From assembly GCA_045590855.1 (NCBI GenBank), contig JAZNRV010000077.1, forward strand, positions 12,539 to 76,538: a DNA stretch of 64,000 nt. Direction: 5' to 3'. Source of the stretch: RGIG3009 sp045590855. GTDB lineage: Bacteria; Bacillota; Clostridia; Oscillospirales; Acutalibacteraceae. The notes beneath the pieces were generated by a model that had not been told where the DNA came from, searched no databases, and saw only the letters and a list, made by a program, of their open reading frames with translations. Numbering within the stretch: position 1 is the stretch's first letter; every line of letters starts with the position of its first letter. This document shows positions 1 through 8,575 of the stretch, in pieces. Position numbers and translations under genes: made by a program.

Positions 1-336
1 AGTTGGCGGGCGACGCCAAAACTGCACACTGAGCCGGGTGTTCCAACACCGGCATTTTAAAACCGGATGCCTGTGGGTTCAAGCCTCCGGGTGCAGTTGT
101 AAGCGTCTTGAAAGACATAAGGCAAAATGTGCGTCGCAAGCACGCCGAAACAAAGTGCAACTCTCTGCCCCGTTCATTTTGCTCCTTACAGCTATTCCTT
201 GTCGCCCGGTTTGAAATCGGACATACTCAGCGGAAAAACCGACCGTTTGCGGCCGCAACCTCCCGCGTCATCGCATATCGTGCAGTCTGCATGATACAGC
301 AAAAAGGGCATAGTTATCCTACCCCGCATAATCATG
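1..336 (-). ncRNA. Candidate structured non-coding RNA, 5' part (runs off the window)
   Basis: A consensus promoter at 344-372 on the minus strand points into this stretch, which has no convincing reading frame: the only ATG behind a Shine-Dalgarno-like AAGGAG (about 183) soon meets a stop. The strand is packed with short stems: GTCTT/AAGAC near 108-119, TTGCGG/CCGCAA near 248-259, a long stem pairing about 268-278 with 280-290, TTGGCG/CGCCAA at 3-8/14-19, and a 77-nt cloverleaf-like fold at 21-97 closed by ACTGCAC/GTGCAGT. The transcript would exceed 330 nt. I could not match it to tmRNA, RNase P, SRP or 6S signatures. A raiA-type or other large clostridial RNA is possible but unverified. 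Confidence 0.45.
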
Positions 337-343
337 CCTAACC

Positions 344-372
344 ATTTTACATCAAGCTTTCCAAAAAATCAA
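344..372 (-). promoter_or_regulatory. Sigma-A promoter for the leftward RNA
   Basis: On the minus strand TTGATT (367-372) is followed after 17 bases by TAAAAT (344-349). Transcription would begin near 336 and run toward position 1. It is divergent from the lipoprotein promoter at 422-450. Confidence 0.6.
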
Positions 373-421
373 GTCTTTTTTTCGGTTTTTTTAAAAATTT
401 TTTTACTATATATTTAAGGTG

Positions 422-450
422 TAGACAAAGCCTATTTTTTCGTGTATAAT
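422..450 (+). promoter_or_regulatory. Sigma-A promoter for the foldase-like lipoprotein
   Basis: TAGACA (422-427), 17-base spacer, TATAAT (445-450). The start codon follows 34 bases downstream, with AAGGAGG in between. Confidence 0.7.
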
Positions 451-484
451 AGGCAACAGTATTTCCCACACAAGGAGGATAATC

Positions 485-1696
485 ATGAAATTTAAAAAAT
501 TTGCTTGCGGTATTGCCGCCGTTCTTTTGACGGTGTCGTGCCTGTTTGCCGGTGGCTGTTCTACACCCGACGTTGCTTTAACCGTAGACGGCAAAGTTTA
601 CGAGATGGGCGATTACTTAGCGTATATGTACGCCACCATGTTCACCGACCAACAATCCTATTTATACCTATCTTATTACGGCGAAGATGCTTTGTCGCAA
701 AAAGTAACGTATGGTGAAGACGCCAAAGAAATGACGTTGAAAGAATATATCATCCAAACCACTAAGGATGCCATGATTCGTCAAAAGGCTTTGGAAAATT
801 TGATGGCAAAATACTCTATCAAATGGGAAGCCGACGAAGTCAAAAAATTAGAAGAAGACGTTGCTAAACTCAGCAAAGACCAATTCCTCTCTTTTGGTTT
901 CACCAACGAGCGCTATATTAATATGTATAAAGCAGTATCGCTTAACGAATCCACCTTGTTCACCGGCTTGTACGATGACGGCGGCTTGCGTGAGGTTTCC
1001 GATGCTGACGAACGCAAATATTTTGACGAAAAATATTTGAGCTATAAAATCATTGAATTTTCATTAATGGATGACAAAGGCGCTGCCCTGAGCGATGCCG
1101 AAACGGAAAAAATCAATAAGCAGCTGCAAGGGTATTTGGACGCCTTCAACAAAACGGACAAAACCGGTGCCGGCTTTGACGAAGTGTATCGTCAATATTT
1201 AAAAGATACCAAAAAAGAAGACACAACAACAACAACAACAACAACTACTACCACAACAACTACAACAACTACTACCACAGCGGCAACAACCACTACAACC
1301 ACCGCAGCCGGTAACAAAGAAGAGGATAAAACCACCACCGATAAAGAGGAAGAAAAGTTAGAAACGGCTACTCGCAACGATGTGGTAATCGACCAAACCA
1401 TTACGGATGAAGAGTTAATTAAAGCCATTCAATCCTTAAAAGAAGGCGAAGCTGCCATCAAAACCTACAAAGCAAACGGCACAACCAAAAAGGCTGCTTT
1501 GATTTTGCGTATGGACCCGGAAGCAGAACGCGAAAAAGATGTGGACTACTACAAAGACAGCCATCAACAAACGCTGCAATTTATGAAATACGAAGAATTT
1601 GACAAAGAAGTAAAAGAAACCGCCGCCGAACTTTTGAAAACAGCCGTGTTTAACAACCGTGCCATCAAAGCCGGGGACCCCGCACAAATGATATAA
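485..1696 (+). CDS. Foldase-like (PrsA/SurA-type) lipoprotein with poly-threonine linker
   Basis: 403 residues. A lipoprotein signal peptide ends in FAGGC (Cys25), so the protein should be anchored on the outer face of the membrane. Residues about 30-240 are helical and charged, resembling the N-terminal part of PrsA/SurA peptidyl-prolyl isomerases, but I see no clear parvulin catalytic signature. An almost pure threonine tract (about residues 246-276), encoded by ACA/ACT/ACC triplets, splits the protein, and a Lys/Glu-rich C-terminal region follows. AAGGAGG lies 7-8 bases before the ATG. The gene is monocistronic with its own promoter and a terminator at 1711. Extracellular chaperone function is inferred only from general resemblance. 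Confidence 0.6.
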   Translation: MKFKKFACGIAAVLLTVSCLFAGGCSTPDVALTVDGKVYEMGDYLAYMYATMFTDQQSYLYLSYYGEDALSQKVTYGEDAKEMTLKEYIIQTTKDAMIRQKALENLMAKYSIKWEADEVKKLEEDVAKLSKDQFLSFGFTNERYINMYKAVSLNESTLFTGLYDDGGLREVSDADERKYFDEKYLSYKIIEFSLMDDKGAALSDAETEKINKQLQGYLDAFNKTDKTGAGFDEVYRQYLKDTKKEDTTTTTTTTTTTTTTTTTTTAATTTTTTAAGNKEEDKTTTDKEEEKLETATRNDVVIDQTITDEELIKAIQSLKEGEAAIKTYKANGTTKKAALILRMDPEAEREKDVDYYKDSHQQTLQFMKYEEFDKEVKETAAELLKTAVFNNRAIKAGDPAQMI

Positions 1697-1710
1697 CCAT
1701 TTACAAAAAC

Positions 1711-1743
1711 CCGCGGAGGAATATTCCTCGGCGGTTTTTTTGT
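1711..1743. terminator. Intrinsic terminator between convergent genes
   Basis: GC-rich stem (1711-1734) with a central GAGGAATATTCCTC palindrome, followed on the plus strand by eight T residues. It ends the lipoprotein transcript and may also serve the S41 gene from the other side. Confidence 0.75.
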
Positions 1744-1752
1744 TGTTCGGAT

Positions 1753-3006
1753 TTACTCGGCTACGGCAGCCGTTGTTGTAGCAACAGACGTTGCTACGGT
1801 AGTGCTTGTATTGTTCAGCGATACGTAGTTGCTGTTTTTCAGTAACGTAATCGCCTTTTGTAACTGTGTATCTTCTTCTGCTGTCAGCAAATCAAAACGG
1901 CTTTGCAACTCATACGGTAAATCCACCGTTTGGTTGGGATACACACCGGTGTTTTGCCAACTTTCTCCGCTTTGGATACAATACAGCGTACCGGTTGACA
2001 ACCGCACAGCGCCTTTGTCGGAAGCAACGGAAAAATACTCTTGCATAACGGCTTTACCCTGTGTGGAGGTGCCGACGACAGTTGTTTTTTTCAAGTCTTG
2101 TAACACTGCCGCCAACAGTTCTGCCTCGCCCACCGTATTGCCGTTTACCAGCGTTACCGTAGGCACGGACAGTTCATAGTTATCCGTTGCGGAAAGAACT
2201 GTTTTCTCGCCTTTTTTTTCGCACGAAACATAGGGGCCACGGGGCAGCAAATAGTCCAAAATTTCAGTTGCCGCTTCCCATTGTCCACCGGCATTGTTGC
2301 GCACGTCAAAAACAAAGTATAAGGCACCCTGCTGTGTCAGTTGATTGTAAACGTTTTTAAACTGCAACGCGGTAAGAGCATTAAACTCACTGATTCGAAT
2401 ATGCCCCACCGTATCTTGTAACAACTCGCCGCTAACACTTACCACAGAATAGGTATTGGCCACCAGTTCGTCTGTTTCGGATTGACCGGCTTGTTCAACG
2501 GTTATCAGCACTTTTTCTTGACTGTTCAGCGCGGCTTGTACCGTAGCAAATGAGGAACCGGTCACCGCCTCTTCCCCTATCTTTGTCACGACCGCACCTT
2601 TTTTAATGCCTGCCAAAGCAGCGGGCGAGTTTTCGTCAACTGCTGTTATCGTTACACGGTTATCGTCTACGGTAACTTCCAAACCAAAACCGGTACGATT
2701 TCCCGCTAATTTATTCTGTGTTTCTTGGTAAGTTGCGGGAGGGAGATATTCCGCGTAAGTGTCACCCAAACCGTTGATATATCCTTTTGCTAACGCTGCA
2801 CGTAATTTTTCCTCGTCCATTGTGTAATGCTTTCGGGCAGCGGAATCGATTTCATCAATGTAATCGTACATAGCTTGCCGTTGACCTACATCACTAACCA
2901 AGGAACTAAAATGCCGCATAGCCAACATCATGGTTGCGGAAACCGTGATGGCGACCGCCAAGAATATCAAGGACAGTGCAACACCGAGAGAAACTTTTTT
3001 GTTCAC
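1753..3006 (-). CDS. S41 (CtpA-like) peptidase homologue lacking the catalytic serine
   Basis: 417 residues, GTG start after GGGTGAG. There is one N-terminal membrane anchor, a PDZ-like domain (about residues 105-185) and an S41 domain (about 200-390). In active CtpA/CtpB the nucleophile lies three residues before the conserved Glu of the ASASE-type motif and 25 before the catalytic Lys. Here the motif reads NGNTVGEAE, putting Gly293 (codon GGC, 2128-2130) at the serine position, while the Lys of TQGKAV (Lys318) is kept at the right spacing. The protein is therefore predicted to be proteolytically dead and may act as a scaffold or substrate-binding adaptor. It is the last gene of the ftsEX-EnvC-like operon. 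The C-terminus is Thr/Ala rich. Confidence 0.85.
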   Translation of the reverse strand: MNKKVSLGVALSLIFLAVAITVSATMMLAMRHFSSLVSDVGQRQAMYDYIDEIDSAARKHYTMDEEKLRAALAKGYINGLGDTYAEYLPPATYQETQNKLAGNRTGFGLEVTVDDNRVTITAVDENSPAALAGIKKGAVVTKIGEEAVTGSSFATVQAALNSQEKVLITVEQAGQSETDELVANTYSVVSVSGELLQDTVGHIRISEFNALTALQFKNVYNQLTQQGALYFVFDVRNNAGGQWEAATEILDYLLPRGPYVSCEKKGEKTVLSATDNYELSVPTVTLVNGNTVGEAELLAAVLQDLKKTTVVGTSTQGKAVMQEYFSVASDKGAVRLSTGTLYCIQSGESWQNTGVYPNQTVDLPYELQSRFDLLTAEEDTQLQKAITLLKNSNYVSLNNTSTTVATSVATTTAAVAE

Positions 3007-3026
3007 TTTTTCTCACCCGCTCGTTT

Positions 3027-4244
3027 TTATTTAGGGCAAACAATGTAACCATTTTTTACAGCATCTACACGAACACCGTCAACACGGACTTCAAAATGCA
3101 AGTGAGCGCCATAAGAGTTACCGGTATTACCAATTACACCGACTTGCGTTTGTCCCCCGACAACTTTTTGGCCTACTGTTACGCTGGGGACATACCGCAT
3201 ATGAGCGTACAAGGTAACAATGCGACGACCCTTGGCGTCCAAGCCATGGTCTATCATGCAGAAATTTCCGTAACTGTAATGCAATTTTTGCACCTTGATA
3301 ACCGTACCGCTCGCCGCAGCAATAATGGGTTCGCCCAAAGAACGACCGTTAGAAATATCCGTACCGCCGTGCGAACCACTGCCGCGTTTGCCAAAACCGG
3401 AAGAGATACGCTTTACCGTCGGTGTCGGCCAAAACATCGAACCGCCATAAGTATCGCTGGGTGGTGTGCCGTTGAGCAATGCCGCAATTTCGCGGTCTAA
3501 CTCATCCTCGGATTTTTTCACCGCTGCCAAGCGCTTTTCGTAGGTGTTTTGTTTTCTTTCCAAGGCATCTCGTTTGTTTTGTGCTTCTTTGTATAACTTG
3601 TCCAAAGAAGAAAACTGTTTGTCCAAACCGCCTTTAAGCGAGAGCAGTTCATCCTTAGCTGCTTGGGTCGCGGCTTTTTCCTCTTCTACTTGCGTTTTTT
3701 TGACGGTGATTGCCGCTTTTTCTTGTTCTGCTTTGTCACATAACGCTTTATCGTGTGCCGAAACCGACTCGATTACCTTTGATTTTAGCAAATAGTCCGT
3801 ATAGTTTTCCATGCTCATCAACAACTGAAAATCGGAATAGTTGCCCGTTTTGGTAATGGCTTTTAATCGTTTTTTCAGTTTAAGCATAATCGCGGCTAAT
3901 TCTTGTTCTTTTGCCGTGATTTCGTTGTTCAGTTGTGCAATTTTTTTGTCTTGCTCGGCAATTTGCTTATCAACAGCATTAATTTGACTTTTATACGTAT
4001 CAATCTGGGCTTCCAAATTGCTAATCTTTTTAATCAGTTGATTGACTTCTGCTTGTTGGTCTTCGATGCTGTCTCCCAATTTGCTGAGCGACGCTTCGAT
4101 TTCCTTTTGTTCTTGCTGTAATTTTTCCAACTCGTTACGCTTATCTTCTATCGTATCAGCAGAAACCGAAAGCGAAAAAAAGCAAGTCAAAAACAGTGTC
4201 ACCACTGCGCAAACAGCGGTAAACCGTTGTAATATCTTACGCAT
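3027..4244 (-). CDS. EnvC-like murein hydrolase / activator with M23 domain
   Basis: 405 residues from the ATG preceded by AGGAGG. A signal peptide (MRKILQRF start) is followed by a long coiled coil (about residues 30-260), typical of EnvC/PcsB-type partners of FtsX, and a C-terminal LytM/M23 domain (about 285-405). Unlike E. coli EnvC, which is a degenerate activator, this copy keeps the zinc-site signatures HGGTD, YAHM and GAHLHFE, so it may cleave peptidoglycan cross-links itself. It lies directly downstream of ftsX, so FtsEX probably controls it by transmitting ATP hydrolysis across the membrane. The S41 homologue starts 20 bases further on. Confidence 0.85.
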   Translation of the reverse strand: MRKILQRFTAVCAVVTLFLTCFFSLSVSADTIEDKRNELEKLQQEQKEIEASLSKLGDSIEDQQAEVNQLIKKISNLEAQIDTYKSQINAVDKQIAEQDKKIAQLNNEITAKEQELAAIMLKLKKRLKAITKTGNYSDFQLLMSMENYTDYLLKSKVIESVSAHDKALCDKAEQEKAAITVKKTQVEEEKAATQAAKDELLSLKGGLDKQFSSLDKLYKEAQNKRDALERKQNTYEKRLAAVKKSEDELDREIAALLNGTPPSDTYGGSMFWPTPTVKRISSGFGKRGSGSHGGTDISNGRSLGEPIIAAASGTVIKVQKLHYSYGNFCMIDHGLDAKGRRIVTLYAHMRYVPSVTVGQKVVGGQTQVGVIGNTGNSYGAHLHFEVRVDGVRVDAVKNGYIVCPK

Positions 4245-4299
4245 CGTATGTAGTCCTCCTGTTTTTTTACAAACAACCACGTGTTATCCTACTGCGTTC

Positions 4300-5184
4300 T
4301 TATGCCGTGTGTTCTTTTAAGTATCGACCGGTCGATATCGTACTGCCCAACATACCAATGAGCGTGCCGCCTACTGCGAATCCCAACAACAACTGCCACC
4401 ATACATCCGCAAAAGACAACAAACTGAAATTGGCACCAAAAGTGAAGTTGTTACCTAACAAGACGTACAGCACAAACACCAGTCCGTAAGAAAGTATTGC
4501 GGCAATACACCCGAGCATAACGCCTTCCACCATAAACGGGAAGCGAATAAAGGAATGGGTTGCCCCCACCGAACGCATAATAGAAATTTCCAGACGGCGG
4601 CTATATACTGTCAGTTTAATCGTGTTTGCAATAATAAACAGCGAAACAACCAACAGCAATGCAATCACCCAACTGCCCACCGTCAATACGGTGTTGCGAA
4701 TTTTAACAAGTGATTTGGAAAGCGCTTGGTTAGAATCTACCGTTTCAATGCCGGCAACACCCTTGATAGAGGCTACCGTGTGGTCAAACAACGAAAGGTC
4801 TTTAAAACTAACCACAAACGCGTCTTGCAAAGGATTGTCGTTTTCCAAATCTTCTAACAGTTCACCAAACTGTTCTTGATAACGATGTAACAAATCCTCC
4901 TTGGAAATAAACGACACATCCGCCACGTTGTCCATTGCTTTGAGTGTTTGTTGTATGGTATTGGTTTGTTCATCCGTGGCAGAAGAGTCGGCGTATGCTA
5001 CCACCACGTTTTGCTGATATGCCCATTCAAAACCATGCTCAACATTTTCGTACACCAAATAGGCACTACCCGTCAGCAACAGGCACGATACCAACACCAA
5101 AACCGACGCCATGGTCATAAAAGCGTTTTGGAATAAGTTGCGAAACCCTTCTTTTATCAAATAGCGAAATGTATCAATCTTCAT
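4300..5184 (-). CDS. ftsX: Cell division protein FtsX
   Basis: 294 residues, the permease-like half of FtsEX. An N-terminal transmembrane helix is followed by an extracellular loop (about residues 45-155), then three membrane helices of the FtsX/MacB type (about 165-290). The extracellular loop normally contacts a coiled-coil hydrolase partner, here most likely the adjacent EnvC-like protein. The ATG at 5184 sits behind AGGAGG and overlaps the end of ftsE by 11 bases, indicating translational coupling. Confidence 0.93.
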   Translation of the reverse strand: MKIDTFRYLIKEGFRNLFQNAFMTMASVLVLVSCLLLTGSAYLVYENVEHGFEWAYQQNVVVAYADSSATDEQTNTIQQTLKAMDNVADVSFISKEDLLHRYQEQFGELLEDLENDNPLQDAFVVSFKDLSLFDHTVASIKGVAGIETVDSNQALSKSLVKIRNTVLTVGSWVIALLLVVSLFIIANTIKLTVYSRRLEISIMRSVGATHSFIRFPFMVEGVMLGCIAAILSYGLVFVLYVLLGNNFTFGANFSLLSFADVWWQLLLGFAVGGTLIGMLGSTISTGRYLKEHTA

Positions 5185-5854
5185 GACGGGCCTCCTTACT
5201 GTCCGAAACCACAAGACCGTCTTTGATTTCAATCACGCGACGGTTAAAAGACTTGACCAAATCGTGGTCATGAGTAACCACCAAAATCGTCGTGCCGCGA
5301 CGATTGATTTCGGTCAGCAATTCCATGATTTCATAAGACATGGCGGGGTCAATGTTGCCGGTCGGTTCATCGGCAATAATCAACGAGGGATTGTTGACAA
5401 GTGCTCTGGCCAAACCGACACGTTGTTGCTCACCGCCCGAAAGTTCGGTAGGATAACTTTTGCTTTTGTCTTGCAATCCGACCAATCCCAAAATATACGG
5501 CACGCGATGGCGAATTTCACGATGAGAAGCACCTACCACACGCATGGCAAACGCCACGTTATCGTACACCGTCATGGTATCAATCAGGCGGAAATCCTGA
5601 AACACAATACCCATGGCACGGCGCAAATACGGAATTTGGCGGCTTTTGAGTTTGGATAACTTAAAATTACCAACAACCACTTCGCCGGAAGATGCCACCT
5701 CTTCGCGCATAATCAATTTCAAAAACGTACTTTTACCGGCACCGGAAGCACCGACGATAAAGACAAACTCACCATCATCAATGGTGACATCAATACCGCG
5801 CAACGCTTCACTGCCCAGGTCGTATGTTTTATGTACATCTCGAAACTCTATCAA
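5174..5854 (-). CDS. ftsE: Cell division ATP-binding protein FtsE
   Basis: 226 residues, ABC ATPase of FtsEX. Visible motifs are Walker A GASGAGKST, signature LSGGEQQR, Walker B IIADEPTG and the H-loop VVTHDH. Translation starts at a TTG nine bases after AAGGAGG. It is the first gene of a four-gene operon (ftsE, ftsX, EnvC-like, S41). The complex couples ATP hydrolysis to peptidoglycan hydrolysis during division or elongation. Confidence 0.95.
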   Translation of the reverse strand: MIEFRDVHKTYDLGSEALRGIDVTIDDGEFVFIVGASGAGKSTFLKLIMREEVASSGEVVVGNFKLSKLKSRQIPYLRRAMGIVFQDFRLIDTMTVYDNVAFAMRVVGASHREIRHRVPYILGLVGLQDKSKSYPTELSGGEQQRVGLARALVNNPSLIIADEPTGNIDPAMSYEIMELLTEINRRGTTILVVTHDHDLVKSFNRRVIEIKDGLVVSDSKEARHED

Positions 5855-5944
5855 TTAAGCCAACCTCCTTGCCGCTCATCAGCAATATACTGCTATCATA
5901 CCGTGAATTGCCTTTTCTGGCAACGCACAGATATTGGAAATCTA

Positions 5945-5976
5945 CAAAAAATGCCTCAATCACACGATTGAGGCAT
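5945..5976 (-). terminator. Terminator after the CdaR-like regulator
   Basis: Perfect ten-base stem ATGCCTCAAT/ATTGAGGCAT (5951-5976) followed on the minus strand by a T run. It lies 12 bases beyond the stop of the regulator gene. Confidence 0.85.
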
Positions 5977-5987
5977 TCCCCAAACAT

Positions 5988-7073
5988 TTAATATTTTACC
6001 GGATGTGCCATCAAATATTTTTTGACCATTAACGCCACTTTAAAGACAATGGCATCATCAAATTCCCGCAAATCCAAGCCGGTAAGACGTTTGATTTTTT
6101 CCAAACGATACACCAACGTGTTGCGGTGCACAAACAATTTGCGCGACGTTTCCGAAACGTTCAAGTTGTTTTCAAAGAAACGTTGGATGGTAAACAACGT
6201 TTCTTGGTCCAAAGAATCAATCGAACCGCGTTTGAACACTTCGCGTAAGAACATATCGCAAAGCGTGGTGGGCAACTGATAAATCAAACGGGCAATGCCT
6301 AAATTGTCGTAACTGACAATGGTTTTTTCGGTGTCAAATACTTTGCCGACTTCCAAAGCCACTTGTGCTTCTTTGAAAGAGCGAGCCAATTCTTTGATGC
6401 CTTCCACGGCCGTGCCGATACCCACGTTGATTTGCGTGTAAAATTCGCTACCCAACGTGTCGGCAATGGATTGCGCCAGTTTTTCCAAATCTTTGGATTC
6501 CACATGGGAACGCAATTCTTTAACAACGGCGATATCGGTTTCGTTAATGTTGATAACGAAATCTTTGTTCTTTTCGGGGAACAAGTTTTGAATGACATCA
6601 AACGCCGAAATTTCCGACGGGGTTTGAATGTGAACCAACAACACCACGCGGCTGACATCGCTGTTAAAATGCAGTTCGCGCGCTTTTAAATAAATGTCAC
6701 CGGGTAAAATGTTATCCAAAATAATGTTTTTGACAAAATTGCCGCGGTCATATTTTTCGTCATAATACTGTTTGACGTTGCTGAGCGAAATCGCCAACAG
6801 TTCCGCATACGTCACCGCTTGTTCATCAATGCCTTCCACAAACACGGTATACGTGCTGCTCGACAAATTGCCAATGGTTTTGTACGTGTAACCGTTATGA
6901 GAAAAAACTTCCTGTGAAGAATAAAATTCCTGAGACAGCGGTTCGCAAACTTCACCCATGCGTCCCAAATCACTGCATGCCACCACGGCGTATGTTTCGT
7001 CCAACACACCGATGGTGCGGTGAATAACATCCTTCATTTGGTTAATGATTCCTAAAAACAAACGATTTGGCAT
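5988..7073 (-). CDS. CdaR/PucR-family transcriptional regulator
   Basis: 361 residues from the ATG (MPNRLF) preceded by GAGGGG. The N-terminal part resembles a sensory domain. The middle (about residues 120-250) matches the GGDEF-like CdaR region, and the C-terminal about 60 residues form a PucR-type helix-turn-helix containing VHRNTLVYRLEKI. Such proteins regulate carbohydrate or purine catabolism in response to a small ligand. Its position just downstream of a MsmK/UgpC-type ATPase, on the same strand but behind that gene's terminator, suggests a role in sugar-uptake control; the ligand cannot be told. Confidence 0.8.
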   Translation of the reverse strand: MPNRLFLGIINQMKDVIHRTIGVLDETYAVVACSDLGRMGEVCEPLSQEFYSSQEVFSHNGYTYKTIGNLSSSTYTVFVEGIDEQAVTYAELLAISLSNVKQYYDEKYDRGNFVKNIILDNILPGDIYLKARELHFNSDVSRVVLLVHIQTPSEISAFDVIQNLFPEKNKDFVININETDIAVVKELRSHVESKDLEKLAQSIADTLGSEFYTQINVGIGTAVEGIKELARSFKEAQVALEVGKVFDTEKTIVSYDNLGIARLIYQLPTTLCDMFLREVFKRGSIDSLDQETLFTIQRFFENNLNVSETSRKLFVHRNTLVYRLEKIKRLTGLDLREFDDAIVFKVALMVKKYLMAHPVKY

Positions 7074-7213
7074 AACTATACCCCTCATTCGTATTTTTTA
7101 CGGCAAATGCCGGAAAATAAATAAACCTATACACGGTATTATTTTACACGGTTTTTGTACATTTTTCAAGTAAAATTGAAAAAAATATCCACATTTTCTA
7201 CAAACTCATAGGC

Positions 7214-7264
7214 TTTTTGCCGAAAAACGGCAAAAAAACGCCGCACAGAAAATCTGTACGGCGT
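7214..7264 (-). terminator. Tandem terminator hairpins after the sugar ABC ATPase gene
   Basis: Stem ACGCCGnACAG/CTGTnCGGCGT (7238-7264) with seven T residues on the minus strand, followed by a second small hairpin TGCCG/CGGCA flanked by A and T runs (7214-7236). Confidence 0.8.
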
Positions 7265-7277
7265 TAGTGTCAGGAGT

Positions 7278-8420
7278 TTAGTTTGCGATGGTCTTTTCGG
7301 TTTCTTTGTCGAACAAGTGAATCTTGGTGTTGTCAAGAACCATGTCGATTTCATCGCTCGGACGAGCGGTGGAAGTGGGTTCTACGCGAGCAGTCAAGCT
7401 GCTGCCTTCTACATTGACATACAAGAAGATTTCGGAACCCATCATTTCGGTCACTTCTACCTTGGCGCGCATTTTGCAGTCGGCAAAGGCTTCCAAGTGA
7501 CGTGCTTCGTCGTGAACGTCTTCCGGACGGATACCCAAAATGACTTCTTTGTCAACATATTCTTCCAAAATACCGTTGGGGTTTTTGGATTCCGGCAACG
7601 GAATGTTGTATTTGATGCCTTTTTTGGTTTTGGTATCTTCCGAGCCGAAACGAGCAAAGAATTTGCCGTCTTCCTTCACGATGGTGGCATCGATGAAGTT
7701 CATTTGCGGGCTGCCGATAAAGCCGGCAACAAACATGTTGTTCGGCGTGCAATACAAGTTGTTCGGAGAATCGACTTGTTGAATCAAACCGTCTTTCATA
7801 ACCACGATACGGTCACCCATGGTCATAGCTTCGGTTTGGTCGTGGGTAACGTAAATAAACGTGGTACCGAGTTTTTGGTGCAATTTGGAAATTTCCGTTC
7901 TCATTTGAGCACGCAATTTAGCGTCCAAGTTGGAGAGCGGTTCGTCGAGCAAGAAGACCTTGGGTTCACGCACGATGGCACGACCGAGCGCCACACGTTG
8001 GCGTTGACCGCCGGACAAAGCCTTCGGTTTTCTGTCGAGCAAGTGAGCGATATCCAAAATGCGGGCAGCTTCTTCCACGCGGCGTTTGATTTCGTCTTTG
8101 GGAGTTTTGCGAAGTTTCAAACCGAATGCCATGTTTTCAAACACGGTCATGTGCGGGTACAAAGCGTAGTTTTGGAACACCATGGCGATATCGCGGTCTT
8201 TGGGAGCCACGTCGTTTACTAAGCGGTCGCCGATGTACATTTCACCGCTGGAGATTTCTTCCAAACCGGCAATCATACGCAACGTGGTAGATTTACCGCA
8301 ACCGGAAGGACCAACCAAGATGATGAATTCTTTATCCTTGATTTCCAAGTTGAAATCGGAAACAGCGGTAACACCGCCCGGATATTTTTTGTAAATGTTT
8401 TTCAAAGATAAACTTGCCAT
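7278..8420 (-). CDS. Carbohydrate ABC transporter ATPase (UgpC/MsmK/MalK type)
   Basis: 380 residues from the ATG after GGAGGT. Walker A GPSGCGKST, Q-loop QNYALYPH, signature LSGGQRQR, Walker B FLLDEP and H-loop THDQ are all intact. The C-terminal TOBE/MalK regulatory domain (about residues 240-380) includes GIRPEDV. No permease or binding-protein genes are nearby, which is typical of the shared MsmK-like ATPase that energises several sugar importers in Gram-positive bacteria. It is monocistronic with strong terminators. Confidence 0.92.
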   Translation of the reverse strand: MASLSLKNIYKKYPGGVTAVSDFNLEIKDKEFIILVGPSGCGKSTTLRMIAGLEEISSGEMYIGDRLVNDVAPKDRDIAMVFQNYALYPHMTVFENMAFGLKLRKTPKDEIKRRVEEAARILDIAHLLDRKPKALSGGQRQRVALGRAIVREPKVFLLDEPLSNLDAKLRAQMRTEISKLHQKLGTTFIYVTHDQTEAMTMGDRIVVMKDGLIQQVDSPNNLYCTPNNMFVAGFIGSPQMNFIDATIVKEDGKFFARFGSEDTKTKKGIKYNIPLPESKNPNGILEEYVDKEVILGIRPEDVHDEARHLEAFADCKMRAKVEVTEMMGSEIFLYVNVEGSSLTARVEPTSTARPSDEIDMVLDNTKIHLFDKETEKTIAN

Positions 8421-8575
8421 TTCATGACCTCCACATTTTTTGCCGTAGGGCAACCTTTGGTTAAACCTATCTTTTTACTATGCTTTCCCAATTCTAACAA
8501 ATTTTATCGGAAAATACCATTCCCAATATTCACAAAGTTTTATTGTCTTCTTTGTTGCAGTTGAACAGAATTTGT

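Noticed and set aside
21..97. A possible tRNA gene (77 bases, 7-bp acceptor-like stem, TTCAAGC loop).
   Set aside because: The T stem has two mismatches, no proper anticodon arm forms, no CCA follows and the first pair is A-T. It is better explained as part of the structured leftward RNA.
108..341. A 77-codon plus-strand reading frame.
   Set aside because: No ribosome binding site, Arg/His/Cys-rich random composition, and it lies antisense to the predicted structured RNA.
1222..1320. CRISPR-like repeat array.
   Set aside because: It is a coding trinucleotide repeat without spacers; no CRISPR array or cas gene was seen anywhere in the window.
1192..1428. Valine-rich minus-strand frame.
   Set aside because: It is only the antisense of the threonine tract (ACA/ACT codons read as TGT/AGT/GTT).
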